The notes: generated from the letters alone by a model not told the origin. A stretch of 41,348 nucleotides of DNA from Symbiobacteriaceae bacterium (GCA_029239785.1 JARBUG010000021.1:1-41348), one strand, 5' to 3'. Positions 1 to 9,069 are shown, counted from the stretch's first letter. A program made the numbers and translations.

Positions 1-49
1 CCTCAAACAGGACTCGGTGAGGCATCCACAACTGCAACGTGCATCCTCC

Positions 50-2101
50 TCAGGATGTCCGGTTCCCTGTTATGGTCTCCAGAATCACCACGCCGTAGCC
101 TTCAACCTCGACTGTGCCCTCCAGCGCCTTTTCCGTCAGCAGATCGGTTCCTATGGCCCCGTTGAGGTCGACGCGCACCGGCGCCGGGTTGTGATTGAGC
201 ACAAACAGGTACGTCCGGCCCTGCTTGCTTCTGCAGGTCACCTCGACGTTCTCGGCGGTGACCAGCAGCGGCCGAATCCCCCGCTCTGTGCACAAGTGCT
301 CCAGAAGCTTTCCCACGAAACCGGGCTCCGGGTCGGCGCCAATGTACCAGGCCGTGCCGGCACCGAATCGGTTTCTGGTCAGGGCTGGCGTTCCCCGATA
401 AAAGTCCTTCGTGTAGGTGCCGATCACCTTAGCGGTCTCTGCATGAATCACGCTGCAGATCAGCCCTGCCTCATAGGTGCCGGCGAGTGCCGGGATATCA
501 CTGCCACAAGCGATTTCGTTCCGCTCATCCGGATACAGCGCATCAAACTCCTCGACCCAGATCCCGGTGACCCGCCTCAGTTCACCCGGGTAGCCACCGG
601 GCACGACGATGTCATTCTCATCGACCATGCCACTCATGAAGGTGGTAACAAAGGTGCCGCCCGCTGCGACGAAGGCTTCAATGCGACTGGCATAGCCCGG
701 TTGGAGCAGGTAGAGCGACGGGGCGACAACCACCTGGTACTTCATCAAGTCCGTCTCGGTGGTAATCAGGTCGACTGGGATGTTCTGTTCCCACAGCGCC
801 CGGTGGTATTTGCTGATCTGAGGCATGTACTGCCAGTCCTTCGAGGGACCGGCCGTGTTCTCCATGGCCCACCAGTTCTCCCAGTCGAAGAGAATCGCCA
901 CCTGGGCTTCCACCCGGGCATCTACTACTTTGTCGCCCAAACGGTGCAGTTCCGCCCCGAGCGCCGCGACTTCGCGGAAGACCCGGGCCTCGCCATGACC
1001 GGCATGGCTGATGACGGCACCGTGAAATTTCTCGCTGGCGCCCAGGGACTGGCGGAGTTGAAAGAACATGACCGTGTCGGCGCCATGCGCGATGGCCTGA
1101 TAGTTGTGGAGCCGCATCGTGCCGGGTTTCTTCAGCTGGCAGTACTGCTGCCAGTTGACCTGGCTCGGGGTCGTCTCCATCAGCATGAAAGGCTGGCCGC
1201 CTTTCAGCCCGCGCATCAGGGCATGCCACAGGGCCGGTTCGGCCGGGTGCGTGCGGTTGGACGGGTAACTGTCCCAAGAGACGACGTCGAGATCCCTGGC
1301 CCAGGCGGCGTAATCCAGGGGCTTGTAGGCGTGCATGAAGTTCGTGGTGATGGCCACGTCAGGAGAGTGGCGACGAATCGCATCACGCTCGAGGCGCATG
1401 CACTCCTGCAAGCTTTCGGACTGAAAGCGATTGTAATCGAGTGCGATGGTCTGGAACTGAGGTTTATCCGGCTGCCAGTATTCTGTGAGTATGTTTGGGG
1501 GCACAATCTCTTCCCACTCGTAGAATGTGTGGCTCCAGAAAGTCGTGTACCAGCGACGGTTCAGCTCCTCAAGCGTTCCGTAGCGCTTCTGCAGCCAGGT
1601 GCGAAATGCGCTGGCGCAGTTGTCGCAGTAACAGTATCCGCTGAACTCGTTGGAGATGTGCCAGGCCACGAGCGCATCATGCCCGGCATACCGCTCAGCC
1701 ATCTTCTCAGCCAGGCGGATGGCGTACAGCCGGTATGTAGGGCTGTTGGGGCACGACTTGTGGCGGCCCCCGTATTTGCGTTTGCGCCCTTCAAAATCGA
1801 CACGGAGGATGTCGGGGTACCGCCTGGCCATCCAGGCGGGATGGGCGGCGGTGGAGGTGGCCAGACATACCTTGATACCGCCCCCGGCCAACTGGTCGAA
1901 GATGTCGTCCAGCCAGGCAAAATCGTACCGGTCCTCCTCGGGCTGAAGCAGTGCCCAACTAAAGACCGGGAGTGTCGCCACGTCGATATGCGCCTTGCCG
2001 AAGAGACGCAGGTCCTCCTGCCAGATCTCCCGGGGCCACTGGTCGGGGTTGTAATCGCCACCGTACCAGATTTTCGGGAGCTTGTCGCTGATCAATGGCA
2101 T
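50..2101 (-). CDS. GH42 beta-galactosidase
   Basis: Glycoside hydrolase family 42 enzyme, 683 residues, a usual length for the family; it should release galactose from beta-galactosides in the cytoplasm (no signal peptide). The acid/base Glu lies in HISNEFSG and the nucleophile Glu in MLMETTPSQ. The cysteines of HKSC and CYCDNC match the zinc-binding cluster found in many GH42 enzymes. The C-terminal part fits the trimerisation and small beta domains. I chose the ATG at 2101 because AGGAAGG lies just before it; an in-frame ATG 27 bases upstream has no ribosome site. It stands alone, divergent from the glycosylase gene. The natural substrate could be a plant galactoside rather than lactose. 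Confidence 0.93.
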   Translation of the reverse strand: MPLISDKLPKIWYGGDYNPDQWPREIWQEDLRLFGKAHIDVATLPVFSWALLQPEEDRYDFAWLDDIFDQLAGGGIKVCLATSTAAHPAWMARRYPDILRVDFEGRKRKYGGRHKSCPNSPTYRLYAIRLAEKMAERYAGHDALVAWHISNEFSGYCYCDNCASAFRTWLQKRYGTLEELNRRWYTTFWSHTFYEWEEIVPPNILTEYWQPDKPQFQTIALDYNRFQSESLQECMRLERDAIRRHSPDVAITTNFMHAYKPLDYAAWARDLDVVSWDSYPSNRTHPAEPALWHALMRGLKGGQPFMLMETTPSQVNWQQYCQLKKPGTMRLHNYQAIAHGADTVMFFQLRQSLGASEKFHGAVISHAGHGEARVFREVAALGAELHRLGDKVVDARVEAQVAILFDWENWWAMENTAGPSKDWQYMPQISKYHRALWEQNIPVDLITTETDLMKYQVVVAPSLYLLQPGYASRIEAFVAAGGTFVTTFMSGMVDENDIVVPGGYPGELRRVTGIWVEEFDALYPDERNEIACGSDIPALAGTYEAGLICSVIHAETAKVIGTYTKDFYRGTPALTRNRFGAGTAWYIGADPEPGFVGKLLEHLCTERGIRPLLVTAENVEVTCRSKQGRTYLFVLNHNPAPVRVDLNGAIGTDLLTEKALEGTVEVEGYGVVILETITGNRTS

Positions 2102-2202
2102 GCACCTTCCTGAATGGAGTTTCAACATGTATGTAAGATAAGCAGGTCAGATTGCGTGGCATGCTCCGAAAGCGGGTACCCTCTCCTTGAGAGGTGATCG
2201 CG

Positions 2203-2769
2203 GTGACTGTCTGGCCTTCTCTACCTGAACTGCCGCCGCCAACCGGCGTCGATGCCTGCTCCCTGTGCCAGCTCTCCTGCCAGCGGAGCCGGGTCATCTG
2301 GGCGGAGGGCAGCCCTTCGGCACCGGTCATGGTGGTGCTCGACAACCCCGGTGCCCGGGAAGACCGCGAGGGCAACCCCTTCGTATGCGGCACCCGGCAG
2401 ACACTGCATACCGCCGCCCAAGCGGCCGGCCTGGGGCTGAACGACATGTACGTGACCTGGGTCCTTAAGTGCAGACCGACCAGGGCCTATGATAAGCCGG
2501 CTGCCCGGGCGGCGTGCCTTCCCTATTTGCAGCAGCAGCTCGAGGCAGGCGCCGCCCGAGTCATGGTGCTTATGGGCAACGTTGCACTCCAAGCGGTCCT
2601 CCAAGACCCCACCCTGGAAGTCAAGGCGCTGCGCGGGCAGGTACTGACCCACACCGGGCGCCCGACCATATGCAGTTACCACCCACTCGCGGCGCGCCGG
2701 CGCCCCAACCTGCTGGCGTATCTCGAAGAGGATTTGCACCTGGCTGCGCAGGTCGCATTCGAATCATAG
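2203..2769 (+). CDS. uracil-DNA glycosylase, family 4-like variant
   Basis: Predicted DNA-repair glycosylase of the uracil-DNA glycosylase superfamily, 188 residues. Four cysteines in the family-4 arrangement (CSLC near the N-terminus, then LKC and AAC mid-protein) should hold a 4Fe-4S cluster. Motif 1 reads LDNPGARED where classical family 4 has GEAPGxxED, so the catalytic Glu is Asp and the next residue is Asn, as in SMUG-type enzymes. The distal motif is YHPLA. The GTG at 2203 is preferred because AGAGGTGATC, a near-perfect anti-16S match, sits just upstream; a GTG nine bases earlier overlaps that site. A hairpin terminator follows the stop directly. Uracil removal is inferred from the fold and has to be tested for this variant. 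Confidence 0.82.
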   Translation: MTVWPSLPELPPPTGVDACSLCQLSCQRSRVIWAEGSPSAPVMVVLDNPGAREDREGNPFVCGTRQTLHTAAQAAGLGLNDMYVTWVLKCRPTRAYDKPAARAACLPYLQQQLEAGAARVMVLMGNVALQAVLQDPTLEVKALRGQVLTHTGRPTICSYHPLAARRRPNLLAYLEEDLHLAAQVAFES

Positions 2770-2770
2770 C

Positions 2771-2796
2771 AAAAAGGAGGGCCATTGCCCTCCTTT
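2771..2796. terminator. bidirectional terminator between udg and tRNA operon
   Basis: A 7-bp stem (GGAGGGC / GCCCTCC, loop CATT) is flanked by five A on the left and TTT on the right. It can end the glycosylase transcript on the plus strand and the tRNA-Lys transcript on the minus strand. Confidence 0.8.
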
Positions 2797-2807
2797 GCGT
2801 TTGAACT

Positions 2808-2882
2808 TGGTGGGCCATGATGGATTCGAACCATCGACTCTCCGCTTAAAAGGCGGATGCTCTGCCCCTGAGCTAATGGCCC
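2808..2882 (-). tRNA. tRNA-Lys(TTT)
   Basis: Complete cloverleaf with encoded CCA. The acceptor stem is GGGCCAT / ATGGCCC and the anticodon loop is CTTTTAA, giving anticodon TTT. The T-loop is GGTTCGAATCC. It is the last gene of the Arg-His-Gln-Lys tRNA operon. Confidence 0.97.
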
Positions 2883-2921
2883 AACATGGAGCAAACTCCG
2901 GGAAACGGAGTCTGCCCAAAG

Positions 2922-2997
2922 TGGCTGGGGCGGCAGGACTCGAACCTACGCATGCGGGAGTCAAAGTCCCGTGCCTTACCAACTTGGCGACGCCCCA
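2922..2997 (-). tRNA. tRNA-Gln(TTG)
   Basis: Complete cloverleaf with encoded CCA. The acceptor stem begins TGGGGCG and pairs with CGCCCCA. The anticodon loop is CTTTGAC (anticodon TTG) and the discriminator base is G. It lies between tRNA-His and tRNA-Lys in one transcript. Confidence 0.96.
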
Positions 2998-3003
2998 ATA
3001 TAG

Positions 3004-3081
3004 TGGGCTGACTGACCGGATTTGAACCGGCGACCTCCTGAGCCACAGTCAGGCGCTCTAACCAACTGAGCTACAGTCAGC
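3004..3081 (-). tRNA. tRNA-His(GTG)
   Basis: Complete cloverleaf with encoded CCA; the anticodon loop is CTGTGGC (anticodon GTG). Eight bases precede the U8-A9 positions, so the extra 5' G at position -1, opposite discriminator C73, is encoded. That is the usual identity mark of bacterial tRNA-His. Confidence 0.96.
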
Positions 3082-3095
3082 ATGTGCAACGAGTC

Positions 3096-3171
3096 TGGCG
3101 CGCCTGGCAGGATTCGAACCTGCGGCCAACCGCTTAGAAGGCGGTTGCTCTATCCCCTGAGCTACAGGCGC
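3096..3171 (-). tRNA. tRNA-Arg(TCT)
   Basis: Complete cloverleaf with encoded CCA. The acceptor stem is GCGCCTG / CAGGCGC and the anticodon loop is CTTCTAA (anticodon TCT, reading AGA/AGG). It is the first gene of the Arg-His-Gln-Lys operon and starts 16 bases after the predicted -10 box. Confidence 0.96.
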
Positions 3172-3187
3172 TTGTGTAGCAGAGGTT

Positions 3188-3216
3188 ATCTTAGCATAAG
3201 GAACACCGGGTGACAA
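3188..3216 (-). promoter_or_regulatory. promoter of the tRNA Arg-His-Gln-Lys operon
   Basis: On the minus strand, TTGTCA and TAAGAT are separated by exactly 17 bases, close to the main-sigma-factor consensus. The -10 box ends 16 bases before tRNA-Arg. Confidence 0.8.
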
Positions 3217-3263
3217 GCAGGGATCGACTGGCAAAGGAACCATCCGGCGCCGACAGGCGATAC

Positions 3264-3290
3264 AAAACGGGCGGCACTTGGTGTCGCCCG
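3264..3290 (-). terminator. terminator of the tRNA Pro-Gly operon
   Basis: Minus-strand hairpin with a 10-bp stem (CGGGCGACAC / GTGCCGCCCG with one G-T pair) and a 3-base loop, followed by TTTTG. It lies just upstream of the next tRNA promoter, so the six tRNAs form two transcription units. Confidence 0.75.
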
Positions 3291-3302
3291 CAGAGGGACG
3301 TA

Positions 3303-3376
3303 TGGAGCGGGTGATGGGAATCGAACCCACGTGGCCAGCTTGGAAGGCTGGGGCTCTACCATTGAGCTACACCCGC
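3303..3376 (-). tRNA. tRNA-Gly(TCC)
   Basis: Complete cloverleaf with encoded CCA. The acceptor stem starts GCGGGTG and pairs with CACCCGC. The anticodon loop is CTTCCAA (anticodon TCC). It is separated from tRNA-Pro by a spacer filled with hairpin-forming repeats. Confidence 0.96.
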
Positions 3377-3401
3377 ATGTGAACTGCCGGCGTCGGGAAG
3401 T

Positions 3402-3655
<254 letters not shown>

Positions 3656-3674
3656 TTCGAATCCTGCACGACTG

Positions 3675-3704
3675 AGTATATCTCACCGCCAGATGCTCTG
3701 TCAA
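3675..3704 (-). promoter_or_regulatory. promoter of the tRNA Pro-Gly operon
   Basis: A consensus TTGACA and a TATACT lie 18 bases apart on the minus strand. The promoter begins only 28 bases after the yfcE-like stop codon, and I see no terminator between them, so read-through from the murI operon is possible. Confidence 0.85.
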
Positions 3705-3732
3705 AAGTTAATTTCTGCTGTTGGATACGTTC

Positions 3733-4224
3733 TTATCCGCTTGCCGCAACGATTCTGGCTGAGTGAATGACGCCGCCCTCGATCTCTAGCATGGCACAGG
3801 TGGGAGGGTGGTTATGCAGGCGCGGCGCCGTTAAACTGCCCGGGTTTAGCAGCAGCACACCGCCGTCGTCGATGCAGACAGGAATATGTGAGTGCCCGAA
3901 AACGGCCACCCGGGCGCCGGCTTCCTTGGCCCGGTAGTAAATGCGGTCGGTGGTGTACTTGACACCGTCATGGTGCCCGTGGACCAGCAGAAAGCTGACC
4001 CCTTCGATCTCGAAGCGGTCCTGCAGGGGCTCGGTCAGGCGGTGGTCGCAATTGCCGATTACCGCCCGCACCCGTCCGGGGTCAACGCCCAGTTGCTGGG
4101 CCATGGGCTGTGCGTCGCGCAGAAAGTCGCCGGCGTGCAGGAGCCAGTCGACCTTGCCCAGTTGAAACCGGCACAGGTTGCTGATGTCCCCGTGCGTGTC
4201 GCTCACAATGCCCACGCGCACCAT
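3733..4224 (-). CDS. YfcE/MJ0936-type metallophosphodiesterase
   Basis: Calcineurin-like phosphoesterase of 163 residues, the normal size of this small subfamily. All metal-binding motifs are present in order: SDTHG, HAGD, GNCD, HGHHDG and GHSHIP. Members hydrolyse model phosphodiesters with a dimetal centre; the cellular substrate is unknown. The gene starts 6 bases after the rdgB stop and is the last gene of a murI-rph-rdgB-yfcE operon, a common Firmicutes arrangement. The ATG start has a GGGGAG site 10 to 12 bases upstream. Confidence 0.9.
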   Translation of the reverse strand: MVRVGIVSDTHGDISNLCRFQLGKVDWLLHAGDFLRDAQPMAQQLGVDPGRVRAVIGNCDHRLTEPLQDRFEIEGVSFLLVHGHHDGVKYTTDRIYYRAKEAGARVAVFGHSHIPVCIDDGGVLLLNPGSLTAPRLHNHPPTCAMLEIEGGVIHSARIVAASG

Positions 4225-4230
4225 GTCAGC

Positions 4231-4821
4231 TCAACTCCCCAGGAGTTCTGGCAGAAGCTTCATCACCTTCGCGAGGGCCCGGCTCCGGTGGCTGATGGCG
4301 TTCTTCTCTTCCATGGTGATCTCTGCGGTGGTTTTGCCGCTCTCTAGCACGAAGATAGGGTCGTAGCCAAATCCGCCGGTGCCATGCGGCTCCCGACCGA
4401 TCGCACCCTCAAGCTCGCCCCGCACCACCCGCTCCCGCCCGTCCGGCGTGACGATCGCGATGGTCGAGACGTACCGCCCCGTCCGCTGCCCGTCCGGAAT
4501 GGCCTCCATGCGCTTCAGGAGGGCGTTCAGGCGGTCCAGGTCGGACCCCGGCACCCAGCGGGCGGAGTGAACCCCCGGCGCACCGCCGAGGGCGTCAACG
4601 GCGATGCCGGAGTCTTCGCCCAGGGCGGGCAGGCCCGTGGCCGCACACGCCGCCCGGGCCTTGATCAGGGCGTTTTCCTCAAACGTGGTCCCCGTCTCAT
4701 CGACATCGCGTGCGGCGGGATCAAGCCCGACCACCTCGATGCCAGAGCCGGCCAAAAGGGCCTGGAGTTCACGTAACTTGCCGGGATTCTTGCTAGCGAG
4801 CACCAACCGCCTGTTTGACAT
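4231..4821 (-). CDS. rdgB: XTP/dITP diphosphatase (HAM1/RdgB)
   Basis: Non-canonical purine nucleoside triphosphate pyrophosphatase. It hydrolyses dITP, XTP and dUTP-like oddities to monophosphates, keeping inosine and xanthine out of DNA and RNA. The 196-residue protein has the family N-terminus ([14 protein letters not shown]), the substrate-site [15 protein letters not shown] segment, [11 protein letters not shown], and the C-terminal ISHRSRA motif. The gene overlaps the end of rph. The ATG at 4821 is 8 bases after AGAGGT; an ATG six bases upstream would sit almost on that site. Confidence 0.95.
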   Translation of the reverse strand: MSNRRLVLASKNPGKLRELQALLAGSGIEVVGLDPAARDVDETGTTFEENALIKARAACAATGLPALGEDSGIAVDALGGAPGVHSARWVPGSDLDRLNALLKRMEAIPDGQRTGRYVSTIAIVTPDGRERVVRGELEGAIGREPHGTGGFGYDPIFVLESGKTTAEITMEEKNAISHRSRALAKVMKLLPELLGS

Positions 4822-5560
4822 TGCCATCTACCTCTGCTCCCAGGGCGCCCAACGTGGCCCTTTGTATGGCGACCAGCCGCTGCACGCCGCTTTCGGCCAG
4901 CGCCAGGAGCTGATCTAATTGATCACGAGAAAACGGCCCCGACTCGCCCGTTCCCTGCACTTCGACCAGGCCGCCGTCCCCGGTCATGACCAGGTTCATG
5001 TCAACCATGGCCCGGGAATCTTCGGTGTAGGCAAGGTCCAGCAGCGGCACACCATCGACGATGCCAACGCTGGTGGCAGCCAGGAAGTCCGTAATCGGTA
5101 ACTTATTTATCATACCGTTTCGGCGCAGCAGGTCGCAAGCATCTACCATCGCGACAAACGCACCGGTAATCGACGCCGTCCGGGTGCCGCCATCGGCCTG
5201 AATCACATCGCAGTCGATCAGCAGCGTCCGCTCCCCCAGCGCCTTCAGGTTGATGACGGAGCGGAGGGCCCGCCCGATCAGGCGCTGGATCTCCATGGTG
5301 CGGCCGCCGGGCTTGCCGCGGTTTACCTCGCGCTGGTTCCGCTGGCCCGTGGCCCGGGGCAGCATGCCGTACTCGGCGGAAATCCAGCCTTCGCCCTTGC
5401 CCTTCATGAAGGGCGGTACCCGGTCCTCGATGGTGGCTGTGCAGATGACCCGGGTCTTGCCGACTTCGATCAGAACGGAGCCTTCGGCATGCTCTATGTA
5501 CTGGCGCTGCATGGTGACCGGGCGAAGATCATTGGGGGTGCGACCGTCCTGGCGAGTCAA
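4793..5560 (-). CDS. rph: ribonuclease PH
   Basis: Phosphate-dependent 3'-to-5' exoribonuclease that trims tRNA 3' ends; 255 residues, full length. It begins with the family signature ([13 protein letters not shown]) and contains the phosphate-site segments [12 protein letters not shown] and [15 protein letters not shown]. The TTG start is preceded by AGGAGTGATC, which lies inside the last codons of murI 7 bases upstream, so the two genes are tightly coupled. Its 3' end overlaps rdgB by about 29 bases. The rph-rdgB overlap is a frequent arrangement in Bacillota. Confidence 0.96.
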   Translation of the reverse strand: MTRQDGRTPNDLRPVTMQRQYIEHAEGSVLIEVGKTRVICTATIEDRVPPFMKGKGEGWISAEYGMLPRATGQRNQREVNRGKPGGRTMEIQRLIGRALRSVINLKALGERTLLIDCDVIQADGGTRTASITGAFVAMVDACDLLRRNGMINKLPITDFLAATSVGIVDGVPLLDLAYTEDSRAMVDMNLVMTGDGGLVEVQGTGESGPFSRDQLDQLLALAESGVQRLVAIQRATLGALGAEVDGNVKQAVGAR

Positions 5561-5567
5561 AGGGAGA

Positions 5568-6383
5568 TCACTCCTGGTAAAAGTCTAGGTGAATCTGTTC
5601 GGCGTGGGTTACGCTGCCCGGCCAGAGCCGGCCGGCGACTTCAACAAAGTGGCCGGGGTCAGCCGTGGTGTAGAAGGTGCGCCGGCCGACGCCCCCGCCC
5701 GGTTCTGCGGTGCCGTCGGCCTGGAGCCGGTAGGCAACCTCGGCGGCAGTGGCCAGACCGGGGTCGATAAGCGTGACGCCCGGCCCCACCACGTCAGCGA
5801 TGACCGCTTCCATATGCGGAAAGTGTGTGCAGCCCAGCACGAGGGTATCCATACCGGCTGCCATAAGCGGGGAAAGGCAGCGCTCCACTTCCTCCCGCAC
5901 CACGGGCCCGGAAATGACGCCCTCCTCGGCCCGAATCACCAGAATGGGGCAGGGCTGCTGGGTGATGGCGCCGTCGGGCCGGTACTGCATGAGCGTGCGC
6001 GGGTAGATGCCCGAATTGCACGTGCCCTGGGTGGCGGCCACCCCGATGCGACCGGAGCGGGAGACCGCAGCGGCCGCCCGGGCGCCCGGGTGGACTACGC
6101 CAATCGCCGGCACGGGGAGGTTCCCGCCCTCCAGCAGGTCGAGTGCGGCGGCCGTGGCCGTATTACACGCGACAACCACCAACTTGCAGCCCTGCGCGGC
6201 GAAAAAGCCCATGAACCCGAGGAAGTAACGGCGCACCTCGGCCATGGGACGGGGACCGTAGGGGAAATGTGCGGTGTCGCAAGCATAAACCAAGTCCTCG
6301 GCGGGAAGGAGACGGGCAACTTCACGCATGACCGTCAAGCCGCCTTCCCCGGAATCAAAAAAGCCGATGGGGCGCGGGCACAA
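5568..6383 (-). CDS. murI: glutamate racemase
   Basis: Cofactor-independent racemase that makes D-glutamate for peptidoglycan; cytoplasmic, 271 residues. The N-terminal [13 protein letters not shown] loop and both catalytic cysteines are visible, in [10 protein letters not shown] and [11 protein letters not shown] chose the TTG at 6383 because AGGAGG sits 8 bases before it. An upstream in-frame TTG at 6410 adds nine residues but lacks a ribosome site. It heads the murI-rph-rdgB-yfcE operon. A TATACA -10-like box lies at 6418-6423 but no good -35 is seen. Confidence 0.95.
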   Translation of the reverse strand: MCPRPIGFFDSGEGGLTVMREVARLLPAEDLVYACDTAHFPYGPRPMAEVRRYFLGFMGFFAAQGCKLVVVACNTATAAALDLLEGGNLPVPAIGVVHPGARAAAAVSRSGRIGVAATQGTCNSGIYPRTLMQYRPDGAITQQPCPILVIRAEEGVISGPVVREEVERCLSPLMAAGMDTLVLGCTHFPHMEAVIADVVGPGVTLIDPGLATAAEVAYRLQADGTAEPGGGVGRRTFYTTADPGHFVEVAGRLWPGSVTHAEQIHLDFYQE

Positions 6384-6463
6384 ACCACTCGCCTCCTGTG
6401 CTGCGGGCAAGCCTGGGTGTATAGTCTACGGCGATAACGGCCCGCCCATGCCAAACGATACGC

Positions 6464-6493
6464 AAAGGACGCCACCCAAACTGGGCGGCGTCC
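6464..6493 (-). terminator. terminator of the marR gene
   Basis: Minus-strand hairpin GGACGCCGCCCAG / TTGGGTGGCGTCC with a short loop, followed by TTTGCG. It lies 34 bases after the MarR stop and upstream of murI. Confidence 0.65.
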
Positions 6494-6527
6494 CGGGCTT
6501 GTACAATATCTTCGATGGGGAAATCGG

Positions 6528-6977
6528 CTATACCTCGCGGGACATGAGGTAGTTCAACTGCTCGACCGACTGAATCAGGCGCTCCTTGTCGGCCAGGTCG
6601 ATTTCCGCCAGAATGGTGGCCAGGTAGGTCCGCCGGGCCTCCATTACCTCTTCGATGACCGAGGAGCCCTTGGGCAGCACCTTCAGGCGGATCACACGCC
6701 GGTCGTTGGTGTCGCGCGCCCGCTCAATCAGGCCGTTCCGCTCCATACGGTCAATCAGGTCGGTCGCAGTGCTGCAAGCCAGATACATCTTCTGGCAGAG
6801 TTCGCCCATGGTAAGTTCGCCATGATCGCGCAGTACGAGCAATGCATCCAACTGCGGGGGCGTGATGTCAAAGTTGCTGAGGATGTCCCGCCCGCGCTTC
6901 TTGAGGATCGTGCCTACGTTCCGAAGCAGCTCCTCAATTTCCGCCACATGCCGATCAACATTCGTCTTCGTCAGCAC
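6528..6977 (-). CDS. MarR-family transcriptional regulator
   Basis: Winged helix-turn-helix repressor of 149 residues, normal family length. The DNA-binding part runs about residues 45-100 (LTMGELCQKMYLACSTATDLIDRMERNGLI, wing RARDTNDRRVIRLKV). Cysteines in GELC and YLAC could be redox-sensing but this is speculation. The GTG start has GGAGGTGAC five bases upstream. It is a monocistronic unit with its own terminator. A perfect dyad over its promoter points to autoregulation. The ligand and other targets cannot be told from the sequence; the nearest upstream gene is the amidase. Confidence 0.9.
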   Translation of the reverse strand: MLTKTNVDRHVAEIEELLRNVGTILKKRGRDILSNFDITPPQLDALLVLRDHGELTMGELCQKMYLACSTATDLIDRMERNGLIERARDTNDRRVIRLKVLPKGSSVIEEVMEARRTYLATILAEIDLADKERLIQSVEQLNYLMSREV

Positions 6978-6999
6978 ACCCAGTCACCTCCACAGGATT

Positions 7000-7023
7000 T
7001 ATTAGCCTCTATAAGGGCTAATA
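7000..7023. promoter_or_regulatory. dyad operator at the marR promoter
   Basis: Perfect 8-bp inverted repeat TATTAGCC / GGCTAATA with an 8-base centre, about 22 bases before the MarR start codon. On the minus strand a TTGATG and a TATAGA 16 bases apart form a possible promoter, and the dyad covers its -10 box. This is the typical geometry of an autoregulated MarR operator. Confidence 0.65.
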
Positions 7024-7080
7024 TTTTCCCATCAATCTCGCGGCTACCGAGTGTTTAGGGTAGCGGAAATTGGATGGATG

Positions 7081-9069
7081 CTAATTGGCGACCGCCGCCT
7101 TGATTTCCTGCCAGAAATAGTCGAAAATCCCGTTCTTAATAGCTTCTGCGGCTTTGGCCGGATAGGTCTTGACGACCACACCGGGCTCTGCGATAGCTGC
7201 TTCCTCGGCGGCGTTGGACAGGTACCCCAGCTCCAGCAGGACCGATGGCGCCTTCGTCTCCTTAATGACATAGAATGCATCCTGCCGGATTTTCCGGTCC
7301 GGGAACCCCAGCCCCCTCAGAATGGCCGGGTGGAGTTTCTGGGCCACCAGGCGGCTCTTGGGGTTGGTGGTCCAGTAATAGGTCTCGATGCCGCGCACCG
7401 TGGCGTTGGTGGACGAGTTGTGGTGAACCGAAATGAACAGGTCCACGGCAGGTTTGACGGCATTGACCAGCGCCGGGCGTTGGGTAAAGTCGAGCCCTTC
7501 GTCGCCGGTGCGGGTCATGTAAACGATGGCCCCCGCCGCCTGCAGCCGCTTCTGGAGCTCCAGGGCGACCTGCAGGTTGACGACTTTTTCGTAGGTGCCG
7601 TACGTCTTGCCAATGGAACCGGGGTCATCCTTGGCGCCCGGAATTCTGCCGTGTCCGGCATCAATCCAGATGCGCTTTCCGAGTATCGGCGAAGAGACCA
7701 GGTCGATGATGACGCTGGGATCACCCGCCTTGGAGACCAGCGTATGCCCCAGATAGTAGGGCAGTGCGATGGTGACGAGACTGGAATTGGGTGCGGCACC
7801 GGGCGAAACCGTTACCGTGTTAATGGTGCCATCCTGATAAGTGAGCAGGTTGGCGGGCAGGGCGCTCCGCCCCTGCGGAATCTCCACCTGGATCAGCTTC
7901 AGTTCGGGATATGCCGTGACCTTCGCATCCATGGGGAGTGAGGCGTTTATGGAGAGCCGCGTAACGCCCTGGAGTTGCTCAGTTCTGATGGTTTCAATCC
8001 GGGGGAGAATCTGAACCCGCAGCCCGCCGTCGGTGGGAATCACCTCGTAGGAGGCTGCGACCTTGAGATCAAGGACAATCCGTACGCCTTCGGCCCCTTT
8101 GTCGGCCGCCCTGATTCGGGAAACGTAGGGGTTGTCCAGTTCCAGCAGTTCCGGCGCATTCGCCGACAGATGAACGTCGGGCAGGTCCAGCACGATCCGG
8201 GCCGGCGCAGGGCTGTTCACCGGAAAATGCGTGTACGATACTCTGCCGGTGAGTCCGATGTTGACCATGGCGATGCGTTTGTCTTGCTGTACTTGGTAGC
8301 CTGTTACGGTATGGTCGAATTCAACCGTCAGCTGCCTGCCGTCAGGGGAGAGCAGGTAGCGGTACATGGGCGTGTTCCAGAGTTGTGCTGTCAGGCGGAC
8401 GGTCCGCCCGTCGGCAGCGAGCCGCAGCCCACTGACGAGTCCATCCAGAACCTGCCGGTCGGCTACTGTGGCGGTAATGGTCGCCGGGTACAGGTCGAGC
8501 GTCAGGTCGTTGCCCGTCACCTTCGGCATGACGGATAGCAGCGGTTCGGAGAGTGTCAGCACCACCCGGCCTTTGTCGGCACCGTTGGTGTAGGTCATGC
8601 CGGTAATGGCCGTCGGCTTGCGGAGAATATGGGCCGTGCGGGTGGCAGGATCCCATTCCACCGTTCCGCCGAGCGCTTCCACAATAAACCGAAGCGGCAC
8701 CATGGTCCGGTCGTTCACAATTTGCGGTGCAATTTGCAGTTCGACGACTTGGCCGTTGACCAGGGCCTGCTTGCTGCCCACCGTGACGACGATGGTGTCG
8801 GATCCCCTCGTGACCGTGGCCTGCCGCGTGGCCTGGTTCCAGGTGAGTTCACCGCCGACCGCTTCGCCCACCGACCTGAGCCCCACCAGCGTCCGATCCT
8901 CGACGATGACCGGCGGAACCGGCATTTCGAGGGGCTGTCCTTCTACAGTGACACGAATCTGGGCCAGAACTTCTGCACGGGCCGAAGGCGCCCATAGAGA
9001 TACAGTCAGGATGCCCAATAGCATGAGCAGCAAGATCTTAGGAAACTTGATGTTTTGTATCTCTATCAT
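7081..9069 (-). CDS. secreted N-acetylmuramoyl-L-alanine amidase
   Basis: Exported peptidoglycan hydrolase of 662 residues. A signal peptide with a hydrophobic LLLMLLGILTV core ends near residue 32. Next come two copper-amine-oxidase N-type repeats (LVGLRSVGEAVGGELTW and VPLRFIVEALGGTVEW), AMIN-like beta domains in the middle, and an Amidase_3 catalytic domain at about 465-655. The zinc ligands are visible in DAGHG, TYEKVVN and SVHHNSS, and the catalytic Glu in LLELGY. It probably cuts the stem peptide from MurNAc during cell separation or sporulation. The ATG is the first in frame; GAGGAGG lies 12 bases upstream, rather far. Confidence 0.93.
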   Translation of the reverse strand: MIEIQNIKFPKILLLMLLGILTVSLWAPSARAEVLAQIRVTVEGQPLEMPVPPVIVEDRTLVGLRSVGEAVGGELTWNQATRQATVTRGSDTIVVTVGSKQALVNGQVVELQIAPQIVNDRTMVPLRFIVEALGGTVEWDPATRTAHILRKPTAITGMTYTNGADKGRVVLTLSEPLLSVMPKVTGNDLTLDLYPATITATVADRQVLDGLVSGLRLAADGRTVRLTAQLWNTPMYRYLLSPDGRQLTVEFDHTVTGYQVQQDKRIAMVNIGLTGRVSYTHFPVNSPAPARIVLDLPDVHLSANAPELLELDNPYVSRIRAADKGAEGVRIVLDLKVAASYEVIPTDGGLRVQILPRIETIRTEQLQGVTRLSINASLPMDAKVTAYPELKLIQVEIPQGRSALPANLLTYQDGTINTVTVSPGAAPNSSLVTIALPYYLGHTLVSKAGDPSVIIDLVSSPILGKRIWIDAGHGRIPGAKDDPGSIGKTYGTYEKVVNLQVALELQKRLQAAGAIVYMTRTGDEGLDFTQRPALVNAVKPAVDLFISVHHNSSTNATVRGIETYYWTTNPKSRLVAQKLHPAILRGLGFPDRKIRQDAFYVIKETKAPSVLLELGYLSNAAEEAAIAEPGVVVKTYPAKAAEAIKNGIFDYFWQEIKAAVAN

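Noticed and set aside
17-2113. A 698-codon open frame on the plus strand opposite the GH42 gene
   Set aside because: It is the antisense shadow of a GC-rich gene. It shows no domain, whereas the minus-strand protein has all GH42 motifs.
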